This document shows, piece by piece, positions 22,215 to 33,465 of a stretch of 64,000 nt of DNA. The notes under the pieces were generated by a model. It saw only the letters and a list, made by a program, of their open reading frames with translations. It ran no database searches and had not been told where the DNA came from. The position numbers and the translations under genes are program-made. The DNA lies in assembly GCA_026874595.1 (NCBI GenBank), contig CM049318.1, positions 18,586,241 to 18,650,240 of the forward strand. Direction: 5' to 3'. Every line of letters starts with the position of its first letter. Positions within the stretch are counted from its first letter, which is position 1. The stretch comes from Sipunculus nudus (lineage: Eukaryota > Annelida > Sipuncula > Golfingiida > Sipunculidae).

Positions 22215-22640
22215 TTTACCGCTTCACCTTTCAGAGGCGTTCGACACGGTGGATAATTCCATCCTTTTCGGCCGGATGAATAAATTCTTTGGTATCCGGC
22301 ACTTTCTTGGTCTGAATCTTATGTCAGATAACAGATTCAGAGAGTTTTAGGTAGTATTAGGCCTGACGCAACATGCCTCAAGTAAGGCATTTTCTTAATA
22401 CCCTTTCATCTGTTACTCTACTGTCTGCACGCCACCATTCTCAGCAAACACATCCAGCACCCAGGATTTGGGCATTTGATCTATGCCAATTTACCCCGCT
22501 TTAAAATGTGTTACGCACCGCTCAGTCTGAAGTTAGGAGTAATGTTAGTGATATGGAGGCCTGTCTTGCACTTGTAAGAAAGTGGGGTTTAAAACAAGAT
22601 GAAGCTGTATGACGAAATGAAAAGGGTCATTATATTCTCT
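22215..22640 (+). mobile_element. LINE reverse transcriptase fragment, decayed
   Basis: Broken frames spell recognisable RT pieces: EAFDTVDNSILF near 22,230, then after frame changes a CLALVRKWGLKQDE-type segment near 22,560-22,605 that normally follows the YADD box. No intact catalytic box. Its resemblance is to Jockey/CR1-type RTs. It is unrelated in sequence to the LINE at 4,190-9,780. Confidence 0.5.
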
Positions 22641-22699
22641 TAAGGTAAATGCCTTGTGATAAGGGTGGTAGCGACATATTCTATCATATTCGAGTGCAG

Positions 22700-23085
22700 A
22701 ACATATTTTTTCCTGTACTAGTTGATTACCAATTGTGCTCTGGTGGCCATATTGGATGGTCTGTAATTTAATAAGTTTGGAGCCCGTATAGGTACCAATC
22801 ACTCCCGTGAATTTGGTAAAGATCAAATGAGTTCTTGTTGAGATATTGCGCGAAGAAAAATCGCCGATTGTGATCTAGTGCCATACTGGAATTCCAGCAG
22901 GTCTGTAATACAATAGGTCTGGAGGCTCATAGGTACCGATCATCCCTGTGAATTTGGGAAAGATCAGGCATGTTCTTGTTGAGATATCACGCGCGAAAGA
23001 AAATGACTGACGGGCAGATGGATGGACGGACTGACATGGTGATTACTATTAGGACAGCGCTTTTAAAGCGGTGCCCTAATAAAAA
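22700..23085. repeat. Dispersed repeat with internal tandem duplication and terminal hairpin
   Basis: Two related blocks at about 22,757-22,850 and 22,900-22,993 (period about 143 bp) share TAGGTACC, GTGAATTTGG, AAAGATCA and TTCTTGTTGAGATAT. The element ends in an imperfect palindrome, TTAGGACAGCGC to GCGGTGCCCTAA, at about 23,048-23,078. Class not recognised. Confidence 0.6.
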
Positions 23086-23442
23086 TAATAATAATAATAA
23101 TAATTCGGGTCTGAACAAAGTAGTATAAAATCTCTTGATGATTTCAATTTAATTTTTATACACTGAGCAAAATTTAGTCAACCTGCAGAACTTTTTTTAA
23201 CCATTTTTTTTGCAAAATGTTTTAGGATAAACTTTCATGGGAAGGAACAATGACCTCTAGATTCAAATCCCCCGAATAAGAGCGTGTGTGAGTACACACT
23301 CCAGTGTTATTGATTGAGCCATCCCAACACACTTTATGATAAAAGTTAGAACCCCCATTATATCGCGATAACTGATAATCTGATAACTGATAAAATCTAT
23401 AGGTCCGATTGGTTAATGTGTGTCACTTTAATGTGTTGTTAC

Positions 23443-23586
23443 CCGTGCAGGCCTGGCGTTTACATGAACGTCTTTCCCGATTCAGTCCTGCACAATTGCC
23501 AGTCGCACAGATCCTACGTCTGTACTCAGTACCAGAGCCGCATGTGACTGCACATATCCACCCGGTCCACTCTCCCCAGGTTCCAC
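23443..23586 (-). CDS. TSP1-domain exon 12 (left gene)
   Basis: A TSP1 repeat: GTWGEWTGWICAVTCGSG, then YRRRICATGNCAG and RRSCKRQACTG. CAVTCG is an intact O-fucosylation site. Acceptor ATCTGCAG, donor G/GTAACA, phase 1-1, 144 bp. The antisense frame is also open but meaningless. Confidence 0.9.
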
Positions 23587-23890
23587 CTGCAGATCCTCCG
23601 GCTGTTCATGTCAATATAAATTATATGAAAATAAAAAGTAACTTTAAACAAATTTGTATTTAAAGAGAAAACAAATATATATCAATAAATGCCGGGCCTC
23701 TGTACATTTTCTCAGATTTTTTTTACCAGGAAGGGTATACTATATTATATAAACTATTCGAAATATTCTTTTAAAAAAGTATTGATCTACTGCCAATGTA
23801 GCATGACAGTAATTCATTATTTGTAACACGCCCAATCGATGTTTAAAAATTTATTCTATGGATCTCTTTTCATATGAAGAAATGACATAC

Positions 23891-24040
23891 TTCCGCATGG
23901 AACGCTTCGACATGTCCTGGCCTCCACGGAAGAGCTAGTGCAAGCACCTCCCTTGCAGGATTTCTCCCTGATCTGTTGTCCAACACCACAGGTGGCGCTA
24001 CACCTCGTCCACGCTCCCCACTTTTCATTGTCCCGTCCAT
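23891..24040 (-). CDS. TSP1-domain exon 11 (left gene)
   Basis: A TSP1 repeat: EKWGAWTRCSATCGVG, then IREKSCKGGACT and ARTCRSVPCGS. The first Trp of the ladder is replaced, leaving WGAW; CSATCG is intact. Acceptor TAGTAG, donor A/GTATGT, phase 1-1, 150 bp. This is the first TSP1 exon outside the palindrome, followed by about 7 kb of intron towards exon 10. Confidence 0.85.
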
Positions 24041-24930
24041 CTACTACAAGTTTATAACAAAAACTCTTTCTGGGAACAGAAGATGTGAAATATGGTGGAC
24101 AACAAACTGTACTTGTGCCTCATTTTCTATCCCTTGGGTATTATTTATTTGTTTATCATTATCAACACTTCTACGAGGAAACTAAGTTTGGTGATTGTGA
24201 ACAGTTAAAAATATTGTCCCTCATATACTCAAAGCATTACTGTGGCTTCACACTTTAAGGTTACCCTTAAGACATAAAATGTCCAGGTTGACAACATACT
24301 AAACATGAACTGACTCATTTCGAAAACACCTTGGCTGTACACCTTAAGAAATAATAATTTCGATGGAACCAATATTACAAGATGTACGCGGTGCACAGTT
24401 AATGGAAAATCCACCTGTGTTCAGTATATACAAGGTCATAAACGGTTGAATACGTTGTGTCGAGGAATCAGTTATATATTTGACGGTAAGTGTCATAAAA
24501 TGAATAAGTCTATGCCGTTATAAGTACCAAACCGTGTACCGGCGCTTTTTTCAATTGTGTCCCTAAATAGTGACCGGCGGGTTTATTGTTTCCACGTGTT
24601 CCACGGCCTTGTTTAGACGCCAGATCAAGCAGGTTCTGAAAAAAACGGCCGGGCGTCTGTTCAAGGAAATACGGTAATATAGTTTTAGATCTGATTATAG
24701 GCAATGTCGTAAATGCACGTGAACCAAGCGATTCAGAAGAGAACTGTGCACACCGAACCGAAAGACAGGGGTCTAAACCGAGTCGTACTAAACTGAAATC
24801 CCCTCAGTGGACACCCACAGAGTAGAGACAATGCTCATGAATCAGAGCAGTTTCGGATGAATTCCTGAATCTTCATAAAAACGACAAAAGTGTGTAGCAT
24901 TTATTTGAGGAAGAAAACCAAGATCCACAG
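24041..24930. other. Intron sequence, no gene seen
   Basis: Part of the 7-kb intron between TSP1 exons 10 and 11, to the left of the Ty3/Gypsy remnant. No coding signal. Confidence 0.5.
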
Positions 24931-25860
24931 GTAGATTGTAAGTACTATTTTGTTATAAAAGACATCCCATGCGTAAACTCTCAAAAAAACAAATATTAAA
25001 GATGTACAGGAGTTATTGGTCCTTCTACCTGTAGAAAAGATAAGATGAAGGTAGCTCATAAAGGTACGTTTGAGGTCAGAAATAATTTCTTTTGGACAAA
25101 TTTGTATTTAAATATGACCCATTATTGTAGATCATGTAACATATCTCAGCGCACTCTACAGAAAGACAGAGTGACCAAAGTGCCACTCGGGCTTAGTCAA
25201 TGAAGGACATTTTCTACAGACATATTGCCTTGAACCTCGTGGGATTGATAATATCGCTTTGCCTCGCTGTGGTCGACAAAGCTACATAATATCTAGAAGC
25301 ACCTCCCACACTTCGTTACTAAAACAGTCGCTGAAGCACTCTCTTGCATCTTTTCTAGAGATGGTGTTCCTTCAGAGGTGGTAACAGATCAAAGTACACA
25401 AATCATATCAGACCTTATGAGAGAAATGAGAGACATAACATTAAAACAACTTACTTGTACCCCCTTACCATCTGTAATGGATTAGTTGGACAATGCAATG
25501 GGGCACTTAAGATGATGCTAAGAGAATGTGGTCAGAGAAACCAGATGATTGCGATATTTATTTGAATTCTAATTTTGCATAGGGAAGCTCCACAAGAGAA
25601 ACTCGGATTTAGTCTGTTCGAACTACCGTGCGACAGAATAGTGAGAGACCCAATGACAGTTCTAAGGGAATTATGGTCAAATAAGAATATTTCTCGGGAA
25701 GTAAAAATTACCAATATTGCTTGATCTAAAAGATTGTTTGGGCGAAACATGCGATCTCGTCCAGAAAATGCGTGCTAAATCAGCTGGTAGATACCAGAAA
25801 TATTATGAAAAGTAAGTAAAAACGTTTTTCCTTTGTTCTACGGATTACCACAAACTGCTC

Positions 25861-26103
25861 TTGCACCATAAAATACCTTACAATGCCGTGGATGAATTCG
25901 ATAAGTGTGATTATCGCATTGATAAAGAAGGCAAGATAAAGTCCTGCCATATCAATATGTTGAAGAGTTATATCGATAGATGTGATTTAGATCTGACCTT
26001 GGGAATATTTAGCCACACTGACATTAGTGATTACAGTGAAGCTATAGGTCTTGAGACAGCGACAGCCTGTATGCAAGAGGCTCCCTGCCAGGCAGAGCAC
26101 TAA
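25861..26103 (+). pseudogene. Integrase C-terminal (GPY/F-type) remnant
   Basis: An open frame in phase with the integrase C-terminus: KIPYNAV, CDYRIDKEGKIKSCHINMLK. The conserved pattern of a GPY/F module (GPY, then DYRI, then HINMLK) is visible with the first glycine replaced. It ends at TAA 26,101-26,103, directly before the RT frame. Confidence 0.6.
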
Positions 26104-26108
26104 CTGAA

Positions 26109-26870
26109 ATGCCGAGTTCCACCCAGAAAGAGACAACAGGAATTGTAACTGTTAATCCTGATCTGTCAAAAAGCGAAATGGCTTATTTGCCTTCTTTACT
26201 TGCCAGGTTCCAGAATAGTTTTTCAGATGTCCAAAAGAGAACTACGCTTATGGAATGCGATATAACTTTCACTACAGAGGATCCGGTGACATCACAACCA
26301 TACCATATGCAGTAAAGGGGACCATCAAGAAAGAGGTAAACAGTATGCTTGATATGGGTATCATTGAACACTTAAATTCTAAATACAGCAGTCCAGTGGT
26401 ACTGGGGGCTAAGACGAGAAAGTGCGTTTTGCAAAGACAACCGAAAACTTAACAGAATAACTCTTTGTGATTCTGAGCCAATGCCAAATACAGATAAACT
26501 TTATTCACGAATGACAGAAAGTAGATTCTTTAGTAAAATTGATATTACAAAAGGATACTGGCAAATTCAAATGGGACAAAATTCGAAAGAAAATTCCGCT
26601 TTCGTAACTCAATGCGACCATTTTCTATTAACTGTTCGGCCGTTCGGTCTCCTAAAATCTGATCAAACATTCACACGCCTTGTTTGAAGAAAGTTCCATG
26701 GCATCCCTTATGCGTTCATTATGTTGATGACATTCCTGTCCACGCGCAAACTAGGACAGAGCATATGTCCACTCTTGGAAGAATATTTCAGATCTTAGAG
26801 GACGCCAATCTGGCCATGCGGCCATGAAAAAGTATCCTTGGCTTAAAAAAAACATTGAATATTTGACCAA
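26109..26870 (+). pseudogene. Ty3/Gypsy reverse transcriptase remnant
   Basis: Three overlapping broken frames. The first (26,109-26,315) holds the linker before RT, LLARFQNSFSDV and TLMECDI. The second (26,255-26,452) has EVNSMLDMGIIEHLNS and SSPVVL. The third (26,481-26,687) has SRFFSKIDITKGYWQI and VRPFGL. The catalytic motif appears as YVDDI at 26,719-26,730 after another frame change. All landmarks are in the normal order, but several frame disruptions make it non-functional. Confidence 0.7.
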
Positions 26871-26986
26871 TTATGTTGGCAAGGCAGAATCATGACAAAC
26901 CCACAAATCCTGAAAAAAAGCTTCAAGATTTTAATCGATCAGCCACATGCTAACTCGTTAGTACCGTAAATTCATTCATACTTGTT

Positions 26987-27403
26987 GTGGAAATTGCTTT
27001 TCTAGTCACTGACCTTATACGGAAAGGCAAACCTAAGAAAATTAACTGGGGAGATGGTCAAGAGAGAGCATGTCAAACATTAAAAATGGTGTTACTCAGT
27101 TCCCCGATTATGATATTACCGGATGCTAACAAGCGATTTGTACTGCGTACAGGGCTCCGAAGTAAGGCCTGGTACAGTCTTAATACAAGAACACGACCAA
27201 ATGATCCACTCTGTTCCATTCGCATCGAAGAACAATCTTCACAGAAAAGTAACTACTGCACTGTAGGGCGTGCATGTTTGGTAGTGCAGAAGTTTAAGCA
27301 ACACCTGTTTGGCGCTAGTTCGTTATACAAACTGATTATCAGCCTTTTGTTTAAATCAACCAGTCAAAAACTAAAATCAAGTGAATTAGGAGGTGGGCAA
27401 TGA
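26987..27403 (+). pseudogene. Ty3/Gypsy RNase H-region remnant
   Basis: An open frame of 138 codons beginning near the thumb/RNase H boundary: LIRKGKPKKINWG, CQTLKMVLLSSPIMILPD, FVLRT, then broken sequence with YCTVGRACLVVQKFKQHLFG, matching the E-x-ACLA-x-V-W helix with its Glu replaced by Val. This is the end of the recognisable pol region. Confidence 0.6.
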
Positions 27404-27410
27404 TCTTACA

Positions 27411-28405
27411 GAACGTCAAAGACTGAATATATTCTAGGTTAATATAACTTTGGACCCGATTTCCTAAGTCATGTTCCTGTAAACATTCAAATGTTCGTAG
27501 TATTGTCATAAACGCTCACGATTTGTCGTAATTACAGAAAGAAAAATCTGTATCATTTTGATATGTTGGGGGAGGAGTGGTAAAAAAAATCGTGCCGGAC
27601 ATATACAGGAACATCCGTCTCTTTGAGGATCTGCCGTCAATTATTCATACTTATTGTCCAAATCACTTATCGTCATCACATCTACGTTTATATTAAAGTG
27701 TCATTGATATAACTACACGGTGTGTGTCCATAGACTGTGCGTGGCATGTGTTAAACACATTGTGCATGTTTAAAAACACATCGGGGATCACCATTGAGTC
27801 CTTTGTATAGCAAAGGGGTCGAGATGCTTGACGAGACTTGGATGCGCTCCAGGAGAGTCTGGTCACAAGAGGACTCACCCGTAAAAAAGACTACTTATTT
27901 TAGTTTACTTTACCACCTTGCCATTTAATTTTCTTGTAGCGGCGTCTTCTCGACAACCGAAGCAGATGAAGGGCCACGGTCTACAGGTCTTTATTTAACC
28001 TTTTTACTTTTATATCTGTATTTCATTTTGGCAGCTATCACATAATAAGGTGGGACGAACGCATAGGCCGAAGAACAACGGGACCTGTTCCGGTTCTGTA
28101 CTGCACAGTGGTAAAACCTAGAACGATCTGTCACAAGTATAACTAACACGTTTTAAATAAGTCTATCGAAGACGTACAATTCGACTTACCTATGTGTTAT
28201 CGAAATTAACGTACTATACTTTCTTAAATTTGTCTAGATATGTAACAATGTCGCCCATTGGTAACCCAATGATGTCATTTTCACTTTGGGTTCATAAGAC
28301 ACCAGAGGAAAGAAGAAGTCATTGGTCGAATTTTGTATTATTATTTAAGAAATATTTGTGTTGTCTTTTTTCAAGCATGTGTATGATCACTATTTTAATT
28401 ATGAA
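27411..28405. other. Intron sequence, no gene seen
   Basis: Between the Ty3/Gypsy remnant and the Helitron-like element A. No LTR-like direct repeat of the region upstream of 24,930 was noticed. The 3' LTR may be unrecognisable or lost. Confidence 0.4.
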
Positions 28406-30890
28406 CTAGCTGCACCCGTGGAATTCCATGGTTCTCTAAGATAAACAATTTTTTGGTTGAGCTTGTAAGGACTGAATGTCGCATATTTTAATTCTGAGCT
28501 TTTCGCGAGTTCTTTTAAGCTCAGCTGACTTTTAGTTATTTGAGCTATAGCGATCACCCTTTGCCCGTCGGCCGTCCGTTTCTCCGGCACAAATCGTAAC
28601 CATTAGACCGAGAAATCCAGGGACGTCTTGGACAAATGTCCTTGGAAACCTTAAATTAGGTCACCTTTTGGGAACCTATATTCTGCAACTTACGGACTGA
28701 TAACATGATTTTAAGAGCTCAGACAGTCACACGGGGCACAAATAATCAGATTGGGCACAAATTGTATCCTTAAGTCCTAAATTCTTGTAACACAACATCA
28801 AGGGAGATCTTGGCAAATCCCAATGACCACCTGCCAGTTACAAATTGTATGCATAAGGTCTAGGTTATGGTGACCTATATTCTGCAAGCTACTGGCTAGA
28901 AATATGACTATTTTTATTTTAGGAGTCAAACAGGGCACACTTTGTATCAATTAGGCCTGGACTCTCCAAATTTTACATCGAGGAGACACTTGGAAAATTT
29001 CATTGAAAACCTGAAATAAGTTCATGGTGACCTGTATTCTGCGAGCTACGGACAAGAAACGTGATTTTGAGCGCCCAGATAGGTTAAACATTGTATTTTT
29101 TCCCATTTTCCTTGGAACATTCCATTGCATAATCTGGGGGTGGGGAGGGGGGCCAGGTCCTTGACAAGTCTACTTGAGTCCTGAAATTAATTACTTAATG
29201 CACTTAATACATTATTATAAGTAACTTAATTATTATAACAAATGGCAAAGTACGGAATATAAATAAACTTGTTTTTATTCCGTCCGTTTTACAACATGGT
29301 AACATAAGCCATAGACTTTTCTCACATATAATATAAAACATTAATAAAAGACATGAGCACCCAGTCAAATTCAGCTGAGCGTTATGGCCCGTGGGCAAAT
29401 TGTTTAAATGTGGTCTACTTACCCCTCCCCTAATACTATTAGCAAACAAATGGCAAATTGTGCTAATTAAGAAATAATATATGTTTTGAAAAAGACGTCA
29501 GCTATATATAGGATGTACTAATTTTTAATGAGATGAACAACATGGGTGTGACATCATCACTGCTGAAGTGATGACGATTTAGTAGATATAACGATTGTAT
29601 ATAGAGGCCAACTACTGTGAAAATAATTTGAATAATTATATAACAATAGCAAAGTGAAAGTTTATGAAAGATATTTTGTAAAGGAATTAAGCTATGAAAT
29701 CACGAAAAACGATGTTTTTAGTTAACAGTTGAGTCATATTAACAGACACATGTAAGGCGTTGAAGGCTCTTACACCCGAAAACAAACAACTGCTAAAGTG
29801 AAAAGACATATATTGTTAAAAGTATATTCCAAATTTATTATATGAGTTTGTCCTGAGCTTTGTAGATTGGTATAGAATAAGCAGAGGTTTAATTGAAAAC
29901 TGACAACTCTCCCAAATAAAAGGCAGTTTAATATCTTTCGGTGCAAGTCTGTGGTAAGGAAACACTCCGTGTGGAAGCCGCCCATTCGTATGTTTTTGTT
30001 TCTTCACTGTAAACCCGTGTTAGTGAAGCATGACAGTGTTCATCAATGAAACGTATAAACGTGAACACATGACATGATAAAAGCCGATTCTCATGGAGGT
30101 TTATAGGCTCCGACTACATAATCTAGCTTGTTAGGGATTACAGAACATAGGTTAATATAATCCCTATCATTTTTAGGTTGTACTGGGAAAAGGTTTTCAT
30201 GTTTCATGGGTTCTTCTAAACAGACAGCTGATTTTAAACAAATATGTGTGAACCCCGTCCACCCCCCCCCCCCCCCACCCCCCACGAGTTGACCAAGTGT
30301 TAAAACAATGGATATTATACGAGCGAATGAATAAATATCCACATACCTGCAACCCATAAATAGTTTGTCAAACAATGGCCACGTGACTGGTCTCAGTCCT
30401 CAATGGTGACCAAACTGAAATGCCCTCGCATTGAAAGCGGAGTCGTGTGTTTTTTTGGATTAAAATTCTTAAATTCCTTTCGAGAGAGTAAACTTCCTTT
30501 GGCGGCATAATAATGCATATGGGGATCAATGGGGATTAATGTGGACCAGTTTGACAGCTATTGCGCAAAAGAGCTCTTTGGACAGGACATGCGCTCTGAC
30601 CATGGTCTTAACAGGCCAGTGAGGTCGAAATCAAAGAAAATACCCAAGGTGCGTCCTGAGAAAGCGTGACATGCGTGGGGTACCTTGAAGCACAAAAGAA
30701 ATAGGGGCACCTTACAGGGAAATATTAAAATATTTATTGTGCAGCTAAATAGGAAATAATCCAGCAAAAGAAAATAAACTTGTCCTAAAAGAGCCCACCG
30801 ACGATTCGTGTGCCGAATTTGGAAGTCCGGATCGAAGTGGAAGTTGGTAAACGATGGTCTAGAAAAAACCAACTAGGTATTAATTATAAA
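28406..30890 (-). mobile_element. Helitron-like element, copy A (minus orientation)
   Basis: Read on the minus strand, the 3' end is a hairpin (CCATGGAATTCCACGG) followed by GTGCAG and a terminal CTAG at 28,406-28,409, with the next base T. That matches Helitron 3' termini: a short hairpin, then CTRR, inserted before T. The rest is homologous to copies B and C at 33,466-37,478, including a C/G run (30,261-30,290) and the conserved block near 29,960-30,010. The 5' end near 30,890 is inferred from where homology with copy B begins. No Rep/helicase seen, so it is non-autonomous. The left edge of the palindrome (30,376) falls inside this copy. Confidence 0.5.
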
Positions 30891-31051
30891 GATTACTGAA
30901 GGTTTGAAAGGCTGAAAGAACCTGGATCACAAAATATTTCGCGACAAACATCCCAGTTGATGATCTCCGATAACAATCAACGCTATGTTTCATCTTACCA
31001 TGTAACAGTTTAATGGGAACGTTATTTTCTTTAGTTTCTAAATATGTTTAC

Positions 31052-31204
31052 CTGGACAGGTTTGCCTATTGCACCGTTGAGTTTCCGTGTCACGTGGGTT
31101 GCTGTTCGGACATGGTGTGACGTCACAGGGTCTGCTTCTGGACCGTTGGCCGTCTCCACATGTAACTGAACAAGAAGTCCACTGTGCCCATCGCCCCCAG
31201 CTTC
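31052..31204 (-). CDS. TSP1-domain exon 10 (left gene)
   Basis: A TSP1 repeat: SWGRWAQWTSCSVTCGDG, then RSRPCDVTPCP, an NSNPRD insert, and CNRQTCPG. WxxWxxW and CSVTCG are intact. Acceptor GCTTTAG, donor G/GTAAAC, phase 1-1, 153 bp. It is a tandem-duplication sister of exon 9. The mirror exon at 61,949-62,101 is identical in all 153 bases as read. Confidence 0.92.
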
Positions 31205-32150
31205 CTAAAGCTTTTAATGATAAAATAAGTATGGGATTGAAACGATGCCGTGGGATTTATGAGAAGTTTATATTAACACTTAACCCTCTTAATAGTTAAC
31301 GCATCGTATTTCGGTAAAAACAAGCCATAGTGCTTAACCAGATACTCTTAATTCTGTAAATTCTTTTTTATATCTGCAATACTAAAGACATACTTTATTA
31401 AATGACAGATAAAATTCGAAAGAAAAATATTTTATAATTATTGTGGATGTCAATGTGTGTTGTTTCTGTCATGATTCACATTTGAACTAAGAATTGATTA
31501 GCTGATCATAAAGGTTCTGATCCACATGTATACCATGAAAATTGGAGAAAATTGGGTGGCAAAGATTTTGCTTTTTTTCTAGCCGTTTCATCTCATTCTA
31601 AATTACTTTATACAGTGAAGTTTCCAATATATTATTAATTCCAATTATTATTCTGAATTCGGCATTTATTTTCAATATATAATAATGACGTAATAATGCT
31701 CAATTAAACACGAGTCGAATCATATCCATCAATCCACACATAACGTAATGTTCCAAAGGGTAGTTCAGGTACCAGTTACTTAACACATTGCTATCTTTAT
31801 TCTCTCAAAGCACGCTTGCTTTTAAAATCAGACACGGATAGATGATTTGTATTATGGGGTGAATATCGACAGTGAAGTTAATATCTCCAAAGATAATATC
31901 AGGTTTTGAGATCAGTGTTAGCTACAACAATTCTAAAACAGTGCATATTAAAAATTGCATCCCAGATTTTGCAGCAAGACTTGTCTTAGTTTAAATGTTT
32001 CCTATATTTTTAACCTTCCTGAGTGACATACAGAGCTTCATACAGGATTACCTCCGATAATATATCCTGTGACAGTTTAATATGAACGTAATTATCTATG
32101 TTTTCTGAAATGTTAGCGGAAGAGTTCTTAAAGTTGGTAAGGCCATTGAC
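31205..32150. other. Intron between TSP1 exons 9 and 10
   Basis: No gene. Parts of it resemble the next intron upstream (32,304-32,871), for example GAATTTACAGAATT-type, CTGGTTAAGCA-type and GCTTGTTTT-type blocks in the same order. This shows that exon plus intron were duplicated as a unit of about 1.1 kb. Confidence 0.6.
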
Positions 32151-32303
32151 CTGCACAAGATGGCATGTTGCATGGCTGAGTTTCCATGTCACGCGGGTTA
32201 CTGTTCGGACAGGGCGTGACGTCACAAGGTCTTGTTCTGATCCGTGTCCCGTCTCCACATGTGACTGAACAGGAAGTCCACTGTGCCCATTGTCCCCAGC
32301 TTC
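32151..32303 (-). CDS. TSP1-domain exon 9 (left gene)
   Basis: A TSP1 repeat: SWGQWAQWTSCSVTCGDG, then RTRPCDVTPCP, NSNPRD, and QPCNMPSCAG. Closely related to exon 10, sharing the unusual NSNPRD insert. Acceptor GCTTCAG, donor G/GTCAAT (unusual +3 to +6), phase 1-1, 153 bp. It differs from its right-arm mirror at two residues near the end (P/S, S/A). Confidence 0.92.
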
Positions 32304-32871
32304 CTGAAGCTATAATGGTAACATAAGAAAATGAATGTACATGAATGTAATTGAAACAGTGCCATTTATTTTATGAGTTTGTATTAACCCTCCTGAAAGC
32401 TAAAGCATCCTAATGCAGTCAAAACAAGCAACAATGCTTAACCAGGTATTCTAAATTCTGTAAATTCTTCTAAATATCCGTCATTCTATCATTCTAAATA
32501 AATGATTCATAATATGACAAGTCAGATACAATTCATGAAAATACTGGATATTTCTTTCATTGTGGACATAAATGCTTGTCATTACTGCCATGATTCACAA
32601 GACTGAACAAGACTTACAAAGAGTTAGTTACCTGATTATACAAGATCAACATGGAAATCAAAGGAAGTTTTAATCTAAAATCTTTACCGAAAGCGTTTTT
32701 AGTAAATCTTTACAGAGAAGGAGGGGTATACCAGGATTACGGGAGTTATAGATATTAAAATCATTTAACATTTGAATTGTGTCATCAGGAATTAAATGAA
32801 GGGCTTGTCTATCATCATTTTTCACTGTCTTTTACTTGTGCAGTGTCACATGTCCAATAAAAAATATTTAC

Positions 32872-33015
32872 TGCGACATGGTCCAGCATAACAAGATTGT
32901 GATTCAATCCTTGTTCCCCGGCAGTTTGTCGTCTGGCAATCTCTAGACCGCAGCCTAAATCCAGTTCCACACGCGACACTGCAAGGTCGGTAACTGTCCC
33001 ACACTGCCCAAATAC
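32872..33015 (-). CDS. TSP1-domain exon 8 (left gene)
   Basis: A TSP1 repeat: IWAVWDSYRPCSVACGTG, then RSRDCQTTNCRG and QSCYAGPCRS. CSVACG has Ala where the O-fucose acceptor would be. Acceptor TTCACAG, donor A/GTAAAT, phase 1-1, 144 bp. It has six base differences from the right-arm mirror, five changing four residues, although the adjoining intron is almost identical between arms. Confidence 0.9.
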
Positions 33016-33465
33016 CTGTGAAAAACCCATGAGGGTTAATAGAGAAGGAAATATATAATAAATACTATATATAATAGAGGTGCAGACCGGACCGCTTGGA
33101 CCTGTCAGGTCCACATTATTAAGCTGGACCAGACCGGACCACTGACGTAAAATACCGGACCGCTCATTCTTGGACTGGACCAATCCGAACTTTTTCGGAC
33201 CACCTTTTTTTATTTTATTTTATTGCTTGTGCTATGTTTAGATGATTTTGTTTTATTTGAGAAGTTTAAACGGATAATTTTACCCTTTGCGGACAATGCA
33301 TTTGTGTTTTTAAGTTAGTTTCTCAAAGAAGGACCCCTTAACCACAATAAATGTACTAAAACAACATTTTGTTTCAGCCCGTTAGCTTGGACTCTCCTGA
33401 CACCCAGTAAAATGATTAAAAGGATTAAAACACCTAACATGTGTAAGTTCTTAATGGGTGTATGT
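33016..33465. other. Intron sequence with GGACC-rich block
   Basis: Between TSP1 exon 8 and Helitron-like copy B. A stretch at about 33,080-33,215 is full of GGACC/GGTCC-type words, also seen at 37,705-37,775. This could be the end of an undetermined transposon. No gene. Confidence 0.4.

Larger units (their letters stand above)
24930..27410 (+). mobile_element. Decayed Ty3/Gypsy-type element with integrase upstream of RT (Gmr1-like order)
   Basis: Many stops and frameshifts, but domains read in order on the + strand. Integrase zinc-binding region near 25,048-25,170 (AHKG, then THYCRSCNISQRT). Integrase core near 25,200-25,700 (EALSCIFSRDGVPSEVVTDQ, then SLFELP). GPY/F-type C-terminus at 25,830-25,990 (DYHKLLL, CDYRIDKEGK, CHINMLKSYI). 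Then an RT, split as separate entries. Then an RNase H-like stretch near 27,020-27,310. In most Ty3/Gypsy elements integrase comes last; integrase before RT is the known Gmr1-like arrangement. No LTRs or gag seen. Confidence 0.7.
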
